Source of the DNA: Bedellia somnulentella
Lineage: Eukaryota > Arthropoda > Insecta > Lepidoptera > Bedelliidae
DNA: 64,000 nucleotides
Assembly (NCBI GenBank): GCA_963576735.1
Contig: OY755186.1
Span: forward strand, 15,239,970-15,303,969
Direction: 5' to 3'
Under the pieces are notes generated by a model. That model searched no databases and had not been told where the DNA came from. It worked only from the letters and a program-made list of their open reading frames with translations. Both the position numbers and the translations under genes were made by a program. Below are positions 1 to 10,583 of the stretch, piece by piece (the first letter of the stretch is position 1; each line of letters begins with the position of its first letter).

Positions 1-593
1 GTATAATCTAAAAAATAAATCATTACGTATTGTAGGATGCAACTACTGGCGCCATCTAGTATGTTATATGTAAATTAGTAACGATTCGGTTTTGGTCACG
101 GACGCGATAGCTTATTTTATGTATAATTTCGGTGTTTCTCTACCGATTTCTATGATTCTTTTTTTATTGAATAGGTAATAATGTTGCCTTTTTTAAATTA
201 GGGATGAGTGAGAGGTTTACAAACGTAAGAGTAAACAAATATAATCAGAATGTTCAGAGCTGCTAAGCTATCAGGAATTACACGTGTTATTGTGAGTCAA
301 CAGTAAAAGATAGACATAAACTGTTGAGGATTTTTTTTTAGATAATTTTATGAAGAATATTTCCGTCATACATGATTTCTATGTAAGTTTAACCATTAAA
401 GCTGCACACACGACGGAAGCTTTAAAAAATGTAGTAACTTCTCCCGTTTTCCCAAAATTTCCCAAAATTCCCCTTTACTACTCTGCTGAAAAGTATACAA
501 AAACCTGCCCAGGAGTATGGAGAATAATTGTACCAAGTTTCGTTAAAATCCGTCGAGTAGTTTTTGTTTCCATAAGGAACATACAAACCGACC

Positions 594-632
<39 letters not shown>

Positions 633-769
633 CGACAGACAGACAGACAAAAATTTTACTGATTGCATTTTTGGCATCAGTATCGATCCCTAATCACCAC
701 CTGATAGTTATTTTGAAAATATATTTCATGTACAGAATTGACCTCTCTACAGATTTATTATAAGTATAG
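1..769 (+). repeat. Dispersed CAGA-microsatellite repeat, cut by the window edge
   Basis: Nearly identical over its length to 25925-26668, so this is a dispersed repeat. It holds a (CAGA)n microsatellite at about 585-650 and ends in a TTATTATAAGTATAGAT-type motif. The 137-codon reading frame through it is created by the microsatellite and is not a gene. The other copy extends further 5' and starts at ACTAGTGGATCGTCCCAGC. The class is uncertain: no protein is encoded. The family is widespread in Lepidoptera from general knowledge, but I cannot name it with certainty. Confidence 0.75.
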
Positions 770-771
770 AT

Positions 772-881
772 TACCATTTTTTCCCCACTCAACTTCCAAA
801 AGTGGCTAAGGAATTTCGTGTTCCAAAGCTCTGGCTACCCCTTTTAGGGAATTATAGCCATGAGTATATGTATGTATATAT
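772..881 (+). repeat. SINE-A, 3' part only
   Basis: The last ~110 bp of the window's commonest SINE (TTTTCCCCACTCAACTTCC to GTGAGTATATGTATG). It lies directly after the CAGA repeat and lacks the usual GCCGTGTAGTG head. Confidence 0.8.
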
Positions 882-1049
882 AATTGGCCATCAATTCGGA
901 TTTTCACAATTCCATCAGAAGAAAGGATTAAGTAGAAACTAATATAGAATATCTTGAACCTTGAATAAAAAAGACCTTCTACTAAATGTAATTATGTGCA
1001 AATTATTATTGTGAAATGATTATTGATTTAATATCGGCATTGGACATAC

Positions 1050-1183
1050 CTAAAACTGCTAAATATTCCGCAGAATCTGCAAGTTTATCGGATTCAGCCA
1101 CAGGTTTGAAGTTGTCTTCGAATTTCTCAGTAACAGCTGCTGTCTCTACAATTTCGTTTCCCCAAGGATCCATATAGCTTTGT
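1050..1183 (-). CDS. Exon of a CCDC32-like gene
   Basis: On the minus strand a 134-bp open segment is bounded by an acceptor (TTTTCTAG, then ACAAAGC) and a consensus donor (TTAG, then GTATGT). It encodes about 44 residues with a MDPWGNEIVET start-like motif, KFEDNFKP in the middle and DSAEYLAVL at the end. In vertebrate and insect CCDC32, a small protein linked to AP-2/clathrin adaptor assembly, a similar acidic stretch leads into a D-S-x-x-Y-L-x-x-L-E-x-K-L motif. This exon would carry the first half of that motif, with the next exon to the left, outside the window. The methionine of MDPWG may be the start codon. The assignment is by motif memory only; the exon structure is more secure than the name. 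It is the only segment in the first 6 kb that looks like host coding sequence. Confidence 0.45.
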
Positions 1184-1463
1184 CTAGAAAACCGAATACA
1201 AGTTAGCAATGTAATGCCGTCCACCCAATAACCTTCAATAAACAGCGACCGTGCATCTGTGATTGATTATTTGCTACAATAATGGAACTACTTACTCCGG
1301 GGCTGAATGCCGAGTGACCAAAAATTTATAAGTAAGATAACAAAGATAATTAACTTTTTATAATTTTCTAAGAAACATCGCAATAATCCAGTAAAATTAA
1401 AATTTTAATAATTTTGACTTTTGACGTTGATATGACAGTGAGTGAAGTGAAGTGAGTGATGTA

Positions 1464-2183
1464 GCCGTGTGTAGGTCCGGCTCGGTGGATTCAAATGATT
1501 CGAATCCCTGCGTGAGCCTGATTGGCCTAACCGGCCCCACTCTTTCTTATCAGGTGCAGGTTCGCTTAACCGGGCCGCTCCGCACCGGCTCGGTTTTATT
1601 GTTTTCGAACAACAGGCTCAGGCATCAGGTTCAGGATCGGTTCGATTATTACCGTTACATTTGCTTTGCTTGCTGAATGTGAGAGCGAGACAAGAATGTA
1701 ATACAATTTGAACTCGGGAGACAGAGACGAAAAGAGAGTTGTCCTTTTTTGTTCTTTGTTTGCCAATTTCGTTTAATAGATTTATCAATATAATGGTGTT
1801 TATAGTGATATTATAAATATGATAGTGTTTTATGTTGTGTCACTTTCTGATTTGCATATATTTATGTGTAGATATTGTTAAAATGTTTCTAAATATTATT
1901 ATTTTTTTTACATGTGGATATTTGTATGTTAGCGAACCTAGCCTGTACACAAACAGAATCATTATACATATGAGTTAATTGATTTTTACATTTATGTCAA
2001 CAGCAATCGTTACGTTCCGCGAAGTAAGCGTGGTATTTTTTGGTTGTTTGATTCAGTTCCGAATTTCTTAACCGAGCCGGATTCGATAAGCGGTCCGGCC
2101 CGGTTAAGAGGATTCAGTACCGGAACTGAGCCTGAACCTGGTGATTCGAATCCCCTCGCGGAGCTGGATCTACCCAAGCCTAG
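1464..2183. mobile_element. Candidate hAT-like non-autonomous element (720 bp)
   Basis: The two ends are imperfect inverted repeats of about 22 bp (GTAGGTCCGGCTCGG at the left; GTAGATCCAGCTCCG in the complement of the right). They are flanked by AGTGATGTA (1455-1463) and AGTGATGGA (2184-2192), an 8-9 bp duplication with one mismatch, as expected of hAT elements. Inside both ends lie GC-rich runs of CCGGTTC/GATTCGAATCCC motifs around an AT-rich middle. No coding capacity is seen; reading frames in the GC-rich ends are by-products. Confidence 0.55.
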
Positions 2184-2365
2184 AGTGATGGACTACTTGA
2201 CACTGACACAGACAAATGTGACAATGACAGTTCACATTAGTACAAGTAGACATGTAAAACACTCAATCCAAGTAGACCAGACAAAACTGTTTACACTATC
2301 CAAATATCGTCCAATTGAAATATAAAAATATTTGGTCATAGTTTAGGACGTTGGATAATAATTAA

Positions 2366-2544
2366 TGGAGCGAAGCTCCATTTACCCCCGACTTTTGCAT
2401 TTCGTTGTGATCATACTCCTCCCAAACGGCTCAACTCAGAACCCTGAAATTTTGCACGTTGGTCAAGGACCATGTCTAGATGGTTAATGTCAATTTTGAT
2501 AAAAATCGGATGTACCACGGAGGAATAATCACCATTAAAAAATT
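2366..2544 (-). mobile_element. Helitron-like terminal segment, copy 1
   Basis: About 179 bp that recur in opposite orientation at 5925-6101. Each copy ends outward in the same palindrome, TGGAGCTTCGCTCCA, after which the two flanks differ completely. This copy follows directly on a Helitron Rep-protein fragment on the same strand. A short hairpin at the 3' end is typical of Helitrons and Helentrons, so I read this as a 3' terminus. That is inference; a foldback element with 178-bp inverted repeats is the alternative. Confidence 0.5.
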
Positions 2545-2744
2545 TCTTTTTTGAGTTTTGATTGCATGAGCTTCGACAGCTGCTGCTCTGTCAAGTCATC
2601 ATCCAGACCAACACCAAAGTGGCGCACTAAGTCAGGCCACCACAGGTCGGCAGCACTCAGAGTGAGAAAAACTGTTGGAATACCAAGTTGATTGACCATC
2701 GCTTGTAGTTCGTGTTTCCGCTTCTTCTTATTCGTGTGAGAGTG
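2535..2744 (-). pseudogene. Helitron Rep (helitron-like N domain) fragment
   Basis: A 69-codon open stretch on the minus strand. It reads KRKHELQAMVNQLGIPT and then VFLTLSAADLWWPDLVRHFG, which matches the conserved core of the Helitron helicase-like N domain (a G-x-P-T-x-F-x-T-x-S-A-A-D-x-x-W-P-D-L pattern). This domain belongs to the Rep/helicase replicase that mobilises Helitrons by rolling-circle transfer. Only this motif survives: the HUH nuclease and helicase parts are missing. The frame begins immediately after the stop codon of the Jockey-like LINE, so the LINE probably inserted into the Helitron gene. It ends at a stop where the 179-bp terminal repeat begins, implying an internal deletion that joined Rep to the 3' end. 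Confidence 0.75.
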
Positions 2745-2752
2745 TCAAATCT

Positions 2753-5400
2753 TCATAGTGCATGCAGCCAATGCTTCACGACCGCTATCGCTTTAGGCGT
2801 TGCCTTCAGCAAGTCTTCAGTAGTGCAGGTGTAAGGACAGTCTGGGCACTGTAGCAGGTGTTGGCTATCATGGTTCTGGCCACAGGCGCAATTGGTGCTG
2901 GCGTCTGGTGGCAGGAATCCCCATCTTTTCATGTTGTCGCGTGTCCGTGCCACGCCAACTCTGAGCCGGTTGAGTCGGGAGTTGAAAGCTTTTACGGGAC
3001 TTAAGGCGCTCTTGAGTCGGTGAGTGAGAGTAGAGCATGTGCCGCCTGTCATGCAGTTGTTTCGTCCGTTCGATCGCAGTTGCTACATCACGCCGCACAT
3101 TTGGGGGTGCTATTCCCGCCAGCTGGTAGAGTTTTGATGTGGGCGTGGGTTTGAGGCAACCGGTTACGAGTCTGCAGGTTTCGTTCACTGCAATATCGAC
3201 TGGACGAGCATGCGCAGAGTTTTTCCATGCCGGGCAAGCATACTCCGCCGCGGATATACTGAGGGCGAGAGCAGTAGTGCGCAACGTGTGTGGATTAGCT
3301 CCCCAGGTGCTACCTGTCATGCGACGCAAGATGTTGTTCCGAGCCGACACTTTCTGCTTGGTGTTAAAACAGTGCTTCTTGAATGTTAGGGTTCTGTCCA
3401 TAGTGACGCCGAGATATTTAGGGGCGAACGTGTGTTCCAGTGGTTTGCTTTCCCATGTTACCTTTAGCTCTCTAGAGGCCTCTCTGTTTTTGAGGTGAAA
3501 TGCCGACACTTGGGTTTTCGCGGGGTTCGGCTTGAGTTGGTTGCTAACGTAGTATGCCGAGAGAGTTTCTAACGTCTTTGACAAGCTCTCTTCCACCTCT
3601 TCAAAAGATTTCCTCTGTGATGTTAGCGCAAGGTCGTCTGCGAAGAGGAAATGCCTCATGCCTTCGCAAATTGGCTGGTCATTTGTGTAGACATTGAACA
3701 AGGCCGGGGCCAGGACGCTTCCCTGTGGGAGTCCATTTTTCTGCCGTCGCCATCTGCTATCTTGTTGTTGGAAAGAGACATAGAATCTGCGGTTGGACAG
3801 TATCCGTTGGATAACCAGGCACAGCTTAGGATCTTTCGTGACTTCGTACAATTTAACGATAAGCTTCCTGTGGTTAACTGTGTCATAGGCTGCTGTTAGG
3901 TCGACAAAGACAGCTCCAGTTACCATTCCTTTTTGAAACCCATCTTCGATATGCTGTGTCAGGTTTATGACTTGGGATGTGCAAGATTTTCCTGGCCGAA
4001 ACCCTGCTTGCTCGTCTATGAATCGTTCCTCTAGGGTATTGGCTATGCGTTCCAGTATAAGGCGTTCGAAGATTTTGAAAGTATGGCAGAGCAATGATAT
4101 TGGCCTATAACTTTTCGGATCGGATGGCTCTTTACCGGGCTTGATGAGGGCCACTACATGAGACCTGAGCCATAGTTTCGGGACACTGGTATTTTCGGTG
4201 CAGTGGTTGTAAAGGGCCAGTAGCCACTTTTTCGCCATTGGTCCAAATCTCCTTATCTGTTCCACTCTGAGGTCATCTATTCCGGATGCTTTACCATCTT
4301 TAAGCTTTTTGAAAGCGTGTTCAAGCTCGATTTCCGTTAACGGCTTTTTGAGATGCTCCTGTTCCTCGTCAGGTGGGTGGCGGGTCAGCTTTTCCGGTTT
4401 GCTTCGTTTAGTTACTTGACCGTTCTTTAGCAGCTGGCTTGCAATTTCATTGGGCGTGACGTTAGTGTGCCTGTCTACTGTATTGGGGTCGTTATTAAGC
4501 TTTCTGATGAAAGCCCAGGCTTTTTTGCTATTGTGCGTCATATCCGTAGCTTCCACCATGTCGCACCACTTTCGTCTGTTGGTTTCAGATATAGCCAGTA
4601 GTAGTTCGTTGCCCAGATCAATGGTTTCCTGTGAGAAGGGATCTACATCGTACAGCGTTTGGTAGGTATCCATGTGGGTTTTCAGGTCTTCAGACATTCC
4701 AGGGATATACCGGGTCCTGCAGCCTCTCGGTATATGTCGCCTTGATGCAGTCTTAACCCTTTTGACAAACTCATCGTAGTTGTCGGGCGTTGGTGACAGA
4801 TCCACGGTGAGTTCATCGAGATTTCTTGCGAAGCTCTCCCAGTTGGCTTTAGTGAAGTTATAGCGTCTTCGAAATGGAACCACCCGTGGTTCTATCGCTG
4901 ACGTTACCTGACACATTATTGGTCTATGTTGGGTCTTTGGTATGGCCTTGCAGATCACTTTTTTACATTGTTGGGCTATGCGGTCACTTACAAACATGAG
5001 GTCAGGGTTGTATCCTCTCTTCCATCTACCGCTGTTGAACGAGACGGGGAGTTTAGGGTCGTGTATTAGCGCGACGTTGTTGTGGTCAGCCCATTCCTCA
5101 ACTAGGGCACCATTTATGTCGCCTGCTCTATAGCCCCATGTCTCGCTGTGGCTGTTAAAGTCACCCAGTATGAGTTTTATCTCTTTGGACTTGAAGTTGT
5201 TCGGATTCTCAAATTGGAATGGCACAGCCGGCGGTTTGTACACAGACGTTATTGTGCAGTTCGGAGTTTCGATGGTGATGATCTCAATGTTATTAATGTT
5301 GCTCTGGTGAACGGTGCGTATGTCCAGATCAGGTCTCGCAAATACCGCACTTCCGTATTGGCGGTGGGGTGCCTCTGCAATGTGTTTCCGCTGATACCAA
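2753..5400 (-). pseudogene. 5'-truncated Jockey/CR1-like LINE polyprotein
   Basis: A 791-codon open stretch (about 5243-2868) plus a frameshifted 99-codon tail (3052-2753) encode the ORF2 protein of a non-LTR retrotransposon. In order: the C-terminal half of an APE endonuclease (ARPDLDIR upstream, then LILGDFNSH, GYNPDLMFVS and the HRPI region); the reverse transcriptase with YRPISLL, AGFRPGKSC, VFVDLTAAYDTV, GLPQGSVLAP and the catalytic FADD box; and a C-terminal CACGQ...HLLQCP zinc-knuckle motif. Reading continues without a start codon to about 5400, so the N-terminal endonuclease and any ORF1 are lost. One frameshift near 2960-3040 separates the RT from the tail. Long open frames suggest a fairly recent insertion. 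The clade (Jockey against CR1 or Daphne) is not certain. Confidence 0.9.
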
Positions 5401-5640
5401 TAAAAAAGTTTTTACTCAATAATAAAGCAAAACGGAGTCTAAATAGCTGAATACCTATTTTCTTTGAAAAAGAGTATGTTCAAGAAATTTTTCGTTCAAA
5501 AAAATTTTGGGAAAAATGTTCTAGAACTCGAGTATTAGATTCAAAGGTTCGAAAAATCACCATGTGTCGGAGCGCAAACGGACGTGACTTTGGGACGATC
5601 GAATATGAAAAAAATCTATTTTCACGCGCTGGCATTGTTT

Positions 5641-5888
5641 GCTGTGTAGTGTCAGCTTAGAATAACACTAACCCATTTCTACCCGTGGGTGATCGTAAGA
5701 GGCGACTAAGGGTATAGGGGCTTTATAAGTGATTTTTGGGCGATGTGGTTGGAGACCCGTCACTAAAAACATTTATAATTACCATCTTTTCCCCAATCAA
5801 CTTCCAAAAGTGGCTGAGGAATTTCTCATTCCAAAGCTCTGGCTACCCCGTTAAGGGATTTATAGCCGTGAGTATGTATGTATGTATG
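5641..5888 (+). repeat. SINE-A, full length
   Basis: Runs from GCTGTGTAGTGTCAGC to (TATG)n and is flanked by a perfect CATTGTTT duplication (5633-5640 and 5889-5896). This fixes both ends of the SINE unit at about 248 bp. Confidence 0.9.
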
Positions 5889-5924
5889 CATTGTTTACGT
5901 AATTTTTCCATAGACTAACATTGT

Positions 5925-6101
5925 AATTTTTTAATGGTGATTATTCCTCCGTGGTACATCAGATTTTTATCAAAATTGACATAAACCATCTAGACATGGT
6001 CCTTGACCAACGTGCAATTTCAGGGTTCTGAGTTGAGCCGTTTGGGAGGAGTATGATCACAACGAAATGCAAAAGTCGGGGGTAAATGGAGCTTCGCTCC
6101 A
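5925..6101 (+). mobile_element. Helitron-like terminal segment, copy 2 (inverted)
   Basis: Inverted partner of 2366-2544, from AATTTTTTAATGGTGATT to the TGGAGCTTCGCTCCA palindrome. The stretch 6102-6823 that follows shows no gene or recognisable repeat. Confidence 0.6.
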
Positions 6102-6823
6102 ATCACCTGGTATGTAGCATACCCATTTTTTACCTGGACGGCATACTTAGGGTAGATTTAAGTAAGGATTTTTATAATGAAGACATTTCATTACTAGAAC
6201 TTCAATGCAATTTGCGATTGAAAATAATTGAGCTGAGCGAGTTAGGTAAATCTCAGTTTACTTATTATCTGTGCAGTCGGTTTTAAGCTTTAAGCTGCGC
6301 TCTAAATAAGAAACTACTAACTTTTTTCGATTGACTTCATTGGGAAAAAAGTTTTTCGGTGATTATTCCTAAATGCTAGGTTTGATCACGATCATGATAT
6401 TCCATAGTTTTATATTACATTACATACCTTTCTTTTTATAATTTTTATAAAATAATGCAGGTTAGATATCTAGTTTAGTTAAAATATTATATCTATTGGC
6501 ATTTTCTTTTGAAAAAACAATATCACTCCTTACATTTTATATGGAATAGACAGAATTAACAATAACATATTTTACTAAAAAGTTAGAAATCATTTGAGCT
6601 CTAAAAGTTACTATTAATAGATGAAAACGCTACAGCAGAGTAGTGAGAAAAAGAGAAAAGTTACTTTAACCATGGAATGGAACTGTATTTAGATAAAGGT
6701 CGTCAAAACACCATTATTTACTTAGGAGTAGGGTGTTTTTTAATTAAAGAGGTAAATTTTATAAGTCAAAATCTGATAGATGGATTCATTAGTATTACAA
6801 CGATACCGATTCCGATTTTTGTA

Positions 6824-7453
6824 TACAGGGAGTCCCAAGAAATGCAGGCGATATAGAATTTGTATCGAGCAGGAAGGGCGACATTTCGAAAGCTTTTTGT
6901 GATTTAATAATAAATATTCAATAATAAATTTTTTTTAGTTTTATTCGGCCCAATCTTTTAATTAAGTTTTTTTGACTTACTGTGTTTCAAATATTTTTTC
7001 AAGTATGAAGTCGTGGAGATAGCTCAATCAAATTTACATGGCAAATAGCTGACGAAATTGGAAAGTTTTTAAAAATAATTTTGGAGACATTTTTGGGATA
7101 AGTTTTTTTCTTAAATCGTTTCAAAAGAGATCTTTAATTTAAACATTTTAACAAACTTGGGATTCATCATTTTTTTAATGGCTTAATAGTAGCTTATCGG
7201 CTCACAATTGCTTTTGTTTTTGCAAGTGCTACTGATCACCTATTTCAGAAAAAAAATTAAGCTTGTATCTCAACAATTGATGTCTCTGTGACCAATAATG
7301 TCAAATAAGCCAAGGATTAACAAAAAATATGAAAAAAAAAATATCTCGAAAACTACAAAAAGTCGCAGAACATACATGGGGGTAATTCGGGTACCCCTAG
7401 GGGTATTCTGTCCTTGGACTTCCGCTTGACACTATTTCTTGGGACATCCTGTA
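6824..7453. mobile_element. TIR element with TA duplication (630 bp)
   Basis: Left end TACAGGGAGTCCCAAGAAAT and right end ATTTCTTGGGACATCCTGTA are inverted repeats with two mismatches. TA flanks both sides (6822-6823, 7454-7455). The ACAGGGTGTCCCAA-type terminus and TA target are common in insect Tc1/mariner-like non-autonomous elements. The interior is AT-rich with no reading frame worth noting. Confidence 0.7.
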
Positions 7454-7456
7454 TAT

Positions 7457-8198
7457 GTCGCAGGTGGATTGTACAGTCCGCCGTTTTACATTACCGCTAG
7501 CCGTTTTCTAAAACAGCGCCGTTTTGTAATGCGGCGGTTCAAGCATTAGCCGGATTGTTATTGCGATACGTTCTTCAAAAAGGCGGCCCGAATGCGTTTA
7601 GCCGCATCGTACTTATATTCGGGTGCGCTTTTTCTTACATAACTTTTTAACTCCCATCATCGGAGGTCCGAAATGAATTCTGTGATTGATGTCTTCATAA
7701 AAAATTGAAGTTCTGCTTGGGTGGGTCGGGGGGCGAAAGCCCCCTGCAGGGGAAGAAAAGCTAGGTCACATTGAGCTAGATTAGGTTAGGTTATGTATAA
7801 AACGATTGAGCAAAGCTCAGCGGAGCGAGCACCTTTAATGCATTATCTGTTTTTTAAATCTGTATTGAAATTATTTCTCAAAGTCACTGTTCACTCACAA
7901 ATTCACTCAAAACTTCACAATTTAACAACCCATTCGCCATTGTTGTTGTTATGTCAGGTAGCGCTACGAGTGTTATGAATCGGAACTAAAAACTTTCAAA
8001 GTGGCGGCTAATCTCTCGCTTTTATATATTATGGCTAGCCGTATTGAATGACATATGGCGCCGAATGCAAACCGGCGGTTTTATATCTAGCCGCATTCAA
8101 TCCGGCTAATGCTTGAACCGCCGCATTACAAAACGGCGCTGTTTTAGAAAACGGGTAGCCGTAATGTAAAACGGCGGATTATACAATTCGCCTGCGAC
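7457..8198. mobile_element. MITE with ~90-bp TIRs rich in GCCG/CGGC
   Basis: Terminal inverted repeats start GTCGCAGG and contain TCCGCCGTTTTACATTAC, CTAAAACAGCGCCGTTTTG and GGTTCAAGCATTAGCCGGA. They match over ~90 bp with few changes. It abuts the previous TIR element. The right half recurs at 34170-34382. The short reading frame at 7793-7978 is not recognised. Confidence 0.75.
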
Positions 8199-8344
8199 TT
8201 ATACACCGCAAGTTATCGTAATACGAGCACCGATGCATAGTTCATCTATCTAGAGAAATTTGTCAAATATTGTTTTCCAACCTTATTTTTTGGTTGATAA
8301 TATGAGTTAAAGAAACAAAAAAAACCACATTATTTATCGTTAGA

Positions 8345-8592
8345 GCCGGCGCTGACTGCCGGCATGGCATGGCAAAGGATTTCGGTACAGATATAGCATT
8401 TTTAATCTTATTACCATGAGTATAGAATTCATTTTACTTTATTTTGACACAACGATGCCGACGTTCTGTCCTACCGCGGCCTCCCTCGGCATCGTTGTGT
8501 CAAAATGAATTCTATACGCATGGTAATAAGATTAAAAATGCTATATCTGTACCGAAATGCTTTGCCATGCCATGCCGGCAGTGAGCGCCGGC
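8345..8592. repeat. Foldback (long hairpin) element
   Basis: Two ~105-bp arms are almost perfect inverted repeats (GCCGGCGCTGACTGCCGG... and its complement). They contain GGTACAGATATAGCATTTT and ACACAACGATGCCGA, and a ~20-bp GC-rich loop separates them. The left arm has a short extra TTTACTTTA segment. It sits in the 3' flank of the Tc1 copy. No clear target-site duplication was found. Confidence 0.85.
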
Positions 8593-8731
8593 CCTTACTC
8601 GTTGTTTTATTTCATTGATAACTTAAAAAATAAATTATCACACTCTAAAAACATTACGCACAACATATAATCTTACTTCGTCCGTTCTTAAAATCATGCA
8701 AAATAGTTCATCTACCACTTGGTGGCATCAC

Positions 8732-9427
8732 TAGCAATCTGGTCTGGAGTCGCTGACAGTGACCGAGCTAGCCAAGGAGTGGGACTTCTGATATCTGAAA
8801 GGATAGCTCAGTGTATGAAAGATTACGAATGTGTGAGTCCAAGGCTCCTGTGGATTAAGGTGAAATTGGGACTAGTCCGGATGCGCATAATTTGCGTATA
8901 CGCTCCGGACATGTCTAAATCCCTATCCGAGAGGGAGGAGTTTTGGAATCTGTTAGACGATGTTGTGAATGGGTGTGATCAGAATGAGAGACTTGTAATG
9001 TTAGGAGATTTTAATGGCTGGGTTGGTGTGTCACGCAACGGTTGCGAAAGAGTTTTAGGAAAGTTTGGTGATCAAAGGGTGAATGAGAATGGTGAGAAAT
9101 TGATTGAGGTATGTTTGGAGAGGAATCTTTGTGTTACAAACACGTTGTTTAAACACAAAGATATCCATATGTATACAAGACAGAGGGAAAGCGAGAGAAG
9201 TATGATTGATTTTGTGATAGTTGATGAAAGGCTGAGAGCAAAAGTTGTTGATACCAGGGTCTATAGGGGCACGAACGTTGGCACATCACTTTCTCGTTAT
9301 ATCACGATTAAGGGGTCTGTGCACGCGTTGGCGTCACAGGCCTAAAGTGTCAACAACGGATTTTGCGAGAATAAAAGTAGAAAAACTGCAAGAAGATGAA
9401 AATATCAGAGATGAATACTTGAGGAAA
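8732..9427 (+). pseudogene. RTE LINE endonuclease domain
   Basis: Encodes most of an apurinic-like endonuclease, which nicks the target DNA to prime reverse transcription. Visible motifs are QGVGLLISER, the VYAPD strand, the catalytic-loop LGDFNGWVG, SMIDFVIVD and, after a frameshift near 9260-9280, a degraded SDH motif read as HHFLVISRLRG. The N-terminal catalytic part (the usual WNVR region) is missing because the insertion is 5' truncated. Reading continues in the second frame to RDEYLRK at 9427, where the DNA transposon enters, and resumes at 11092 with DDRLSCVEM. The sequence resembles the endonucleases often annotated as craniofacial development protein 2-like in insects. Confidence 0.85.
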
Positions 9428-9680
9428 TAGGCTTGTGTCCATTAAGAATGAATATAATGGATAGGGGTTTATAATGATTAATTATATTATGGAGAATATA
9501 ACAAACAATTTTAATTATTAAAAACGTTACAGATTAATAATATTTTTAAAAAATAAATTTCGTAAAATGCAACCTTTAGTCACGTGACAGTGAACACCAA
9601 TCAGAAAGCGTTACGTCACGCCGTGCGAAACTCCAATCGTGTCTTTGACGTTGCGAGTATCACTACCGGTTCTTGATAAA

Positions 9681-9877
9681 ATGTTGGTTTTTAACAACAA
9701 ATATCAAGTTGATACAGTTTTTGGTGATTATAATTTGAAAGAATTAACCATGGAATCGGGATTCAGCAAAGCAGACAGTAATAATTTGGCCAGAATCGAT
9801 GCCGTAATGCTTGGAAATTTTTTCGCGTCGAACAGTGACTTTTTCTCATCTGAATTTCACAATGTTAAAACTTCCTT
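9681..9877 (+). CDS. First exon of transposon gene, SWIM/YqaJ-type protein (tentative)
   Basis: ATG at 9681 opens a frame reading MLVFNNKYQVDT, then GDYNLKELTMESGFSKAD and ARIDAVMLGNFFASNSDFF, ending at a consensus donor (CCTT, then GTAAGA at 9878). From memory, this N-terminus matches a multicopy insect protein family that continues into a SWIM-type zinc finger and a YqaJ-like exonuclease domain. Neither domain is present here, because the rest of the gene is deleted. The methionine is chosen because conservation seems to begin there; an upstream in-frame ATG at 9639 adds 14 residues. The frame is undamaged, so the insertion may be young. The function of the complete protein in transposition is unknown to me. 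Confidence 0.5.
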
Positions 9878-10030
9878 GTAAGAATAAAATATTTATTATA
9901 AGCATAAATGCTATGTGACATTTCAGTTCGGTACACAAGGATTTAATGTTTTGACGTACATTTTGCAAGAAAATTGATACAACACTTGGAGTACAACATT
10001 CTTTCGATTCATTCAGACACTATTCTATTA

Positions 10031-10201
10031 TCATCTTTCTTTGTTTTTTTCAATATATAGCCGTTCTGTACTGCTGCATGTTCGTTTTCTTCTGTCTTCT
10101 TGACATCCAAATTTAATAGGCATACCACCTGGTTTCATGCGCACTTGTGATACTGTTCCCTTCATATGGTACTCCATGTAATTTATCATATCATTTGGCA
10201 A
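10031..10201 (-). CDS. Last exon of an opposing transposon gene (unidentified)
   Basis: On the minus strand an acceptor (TTATTCTAG) precedes an open segment of 56 codons that ends in TGA at 10031. It reads LPNDMINYMEYHMKG, then VRMKPGGMPIKFGCQEDRRK, and ends basic (EKNKER). The intact frame, splice acceptor and position inside a TIR-bounded element suggest the final exon of a second transposon gene, transcribed toward the first. I do not recognise the family. The basic tail could be a nuclear localisation signal. Confidence 0.45.
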   Translation of the reverse strand: MPNDMINYMEYHMKGTVSQVRMKPGGMPIKFGCQEDRRKRTCSSTERLYIEKNKER

Positions 10202-10329
10202 CTAGAATAATAAAATGAGTATGTTTGTAACATTAATTACAAAAACTAAAATAAAACGTTCACTTCTAAAAGTGAAACAACTTAACCTGAACTCATGTAT
10301 TTATTATTTAGAAAATAGGGATTCTACAA

Positions 10330-10583
10330 TTTGCCGTGTAGTGCCGGCTTAGAATGTCGCTACCCCTTTCTACCCACGTGTGTCGTAAGAGGCGACTAAG
10401 GGTATTGGGGCTTTTTATTGGATTTTTGGGCAATGCGGTTGGAGACCCATCACCAAAAACCTTTATTTTTACCATCTTTTCCCCACTCAACTTCCAAAAG
10501 TGGCTTAGGAATTTATAATTCCTTAGCTCTGGTTACCCCTTCTAGGGAAATATAGCCGTGAGTATATGTATGTATGTATGTAT
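10330..10583 (+). repeat. SINE-A, full length, nested in the DNA transposon
   Basis: Flanked by a perfect 11-bp duplication GGATTCTACAA (10319-10329 and 10584-10594). Starts at TTTGCCGTGTAGTG, ends in (TATG)n. This is the innermost layer of the nested stack. Confidence 0.93.

Noticed and set aside
596..655. CRISPR-like or tandem-repeat array
   Set aside because: Simple 4-bp microsatellite without spacers; the host is a eukaryote.
350..763. 137-codon open frame
   Set aside because: It runs through a (CAGA)n microsatellite inside a dispersed repeat that recurs at 25.9-26.7 kb; the translation is TDRQ repeats.
3139..5450. Several plus-strand frames of 60-119 codons
   Set aside because: Antisense shadows of the Jockey/CR1-like LINE gene on the minus strand.
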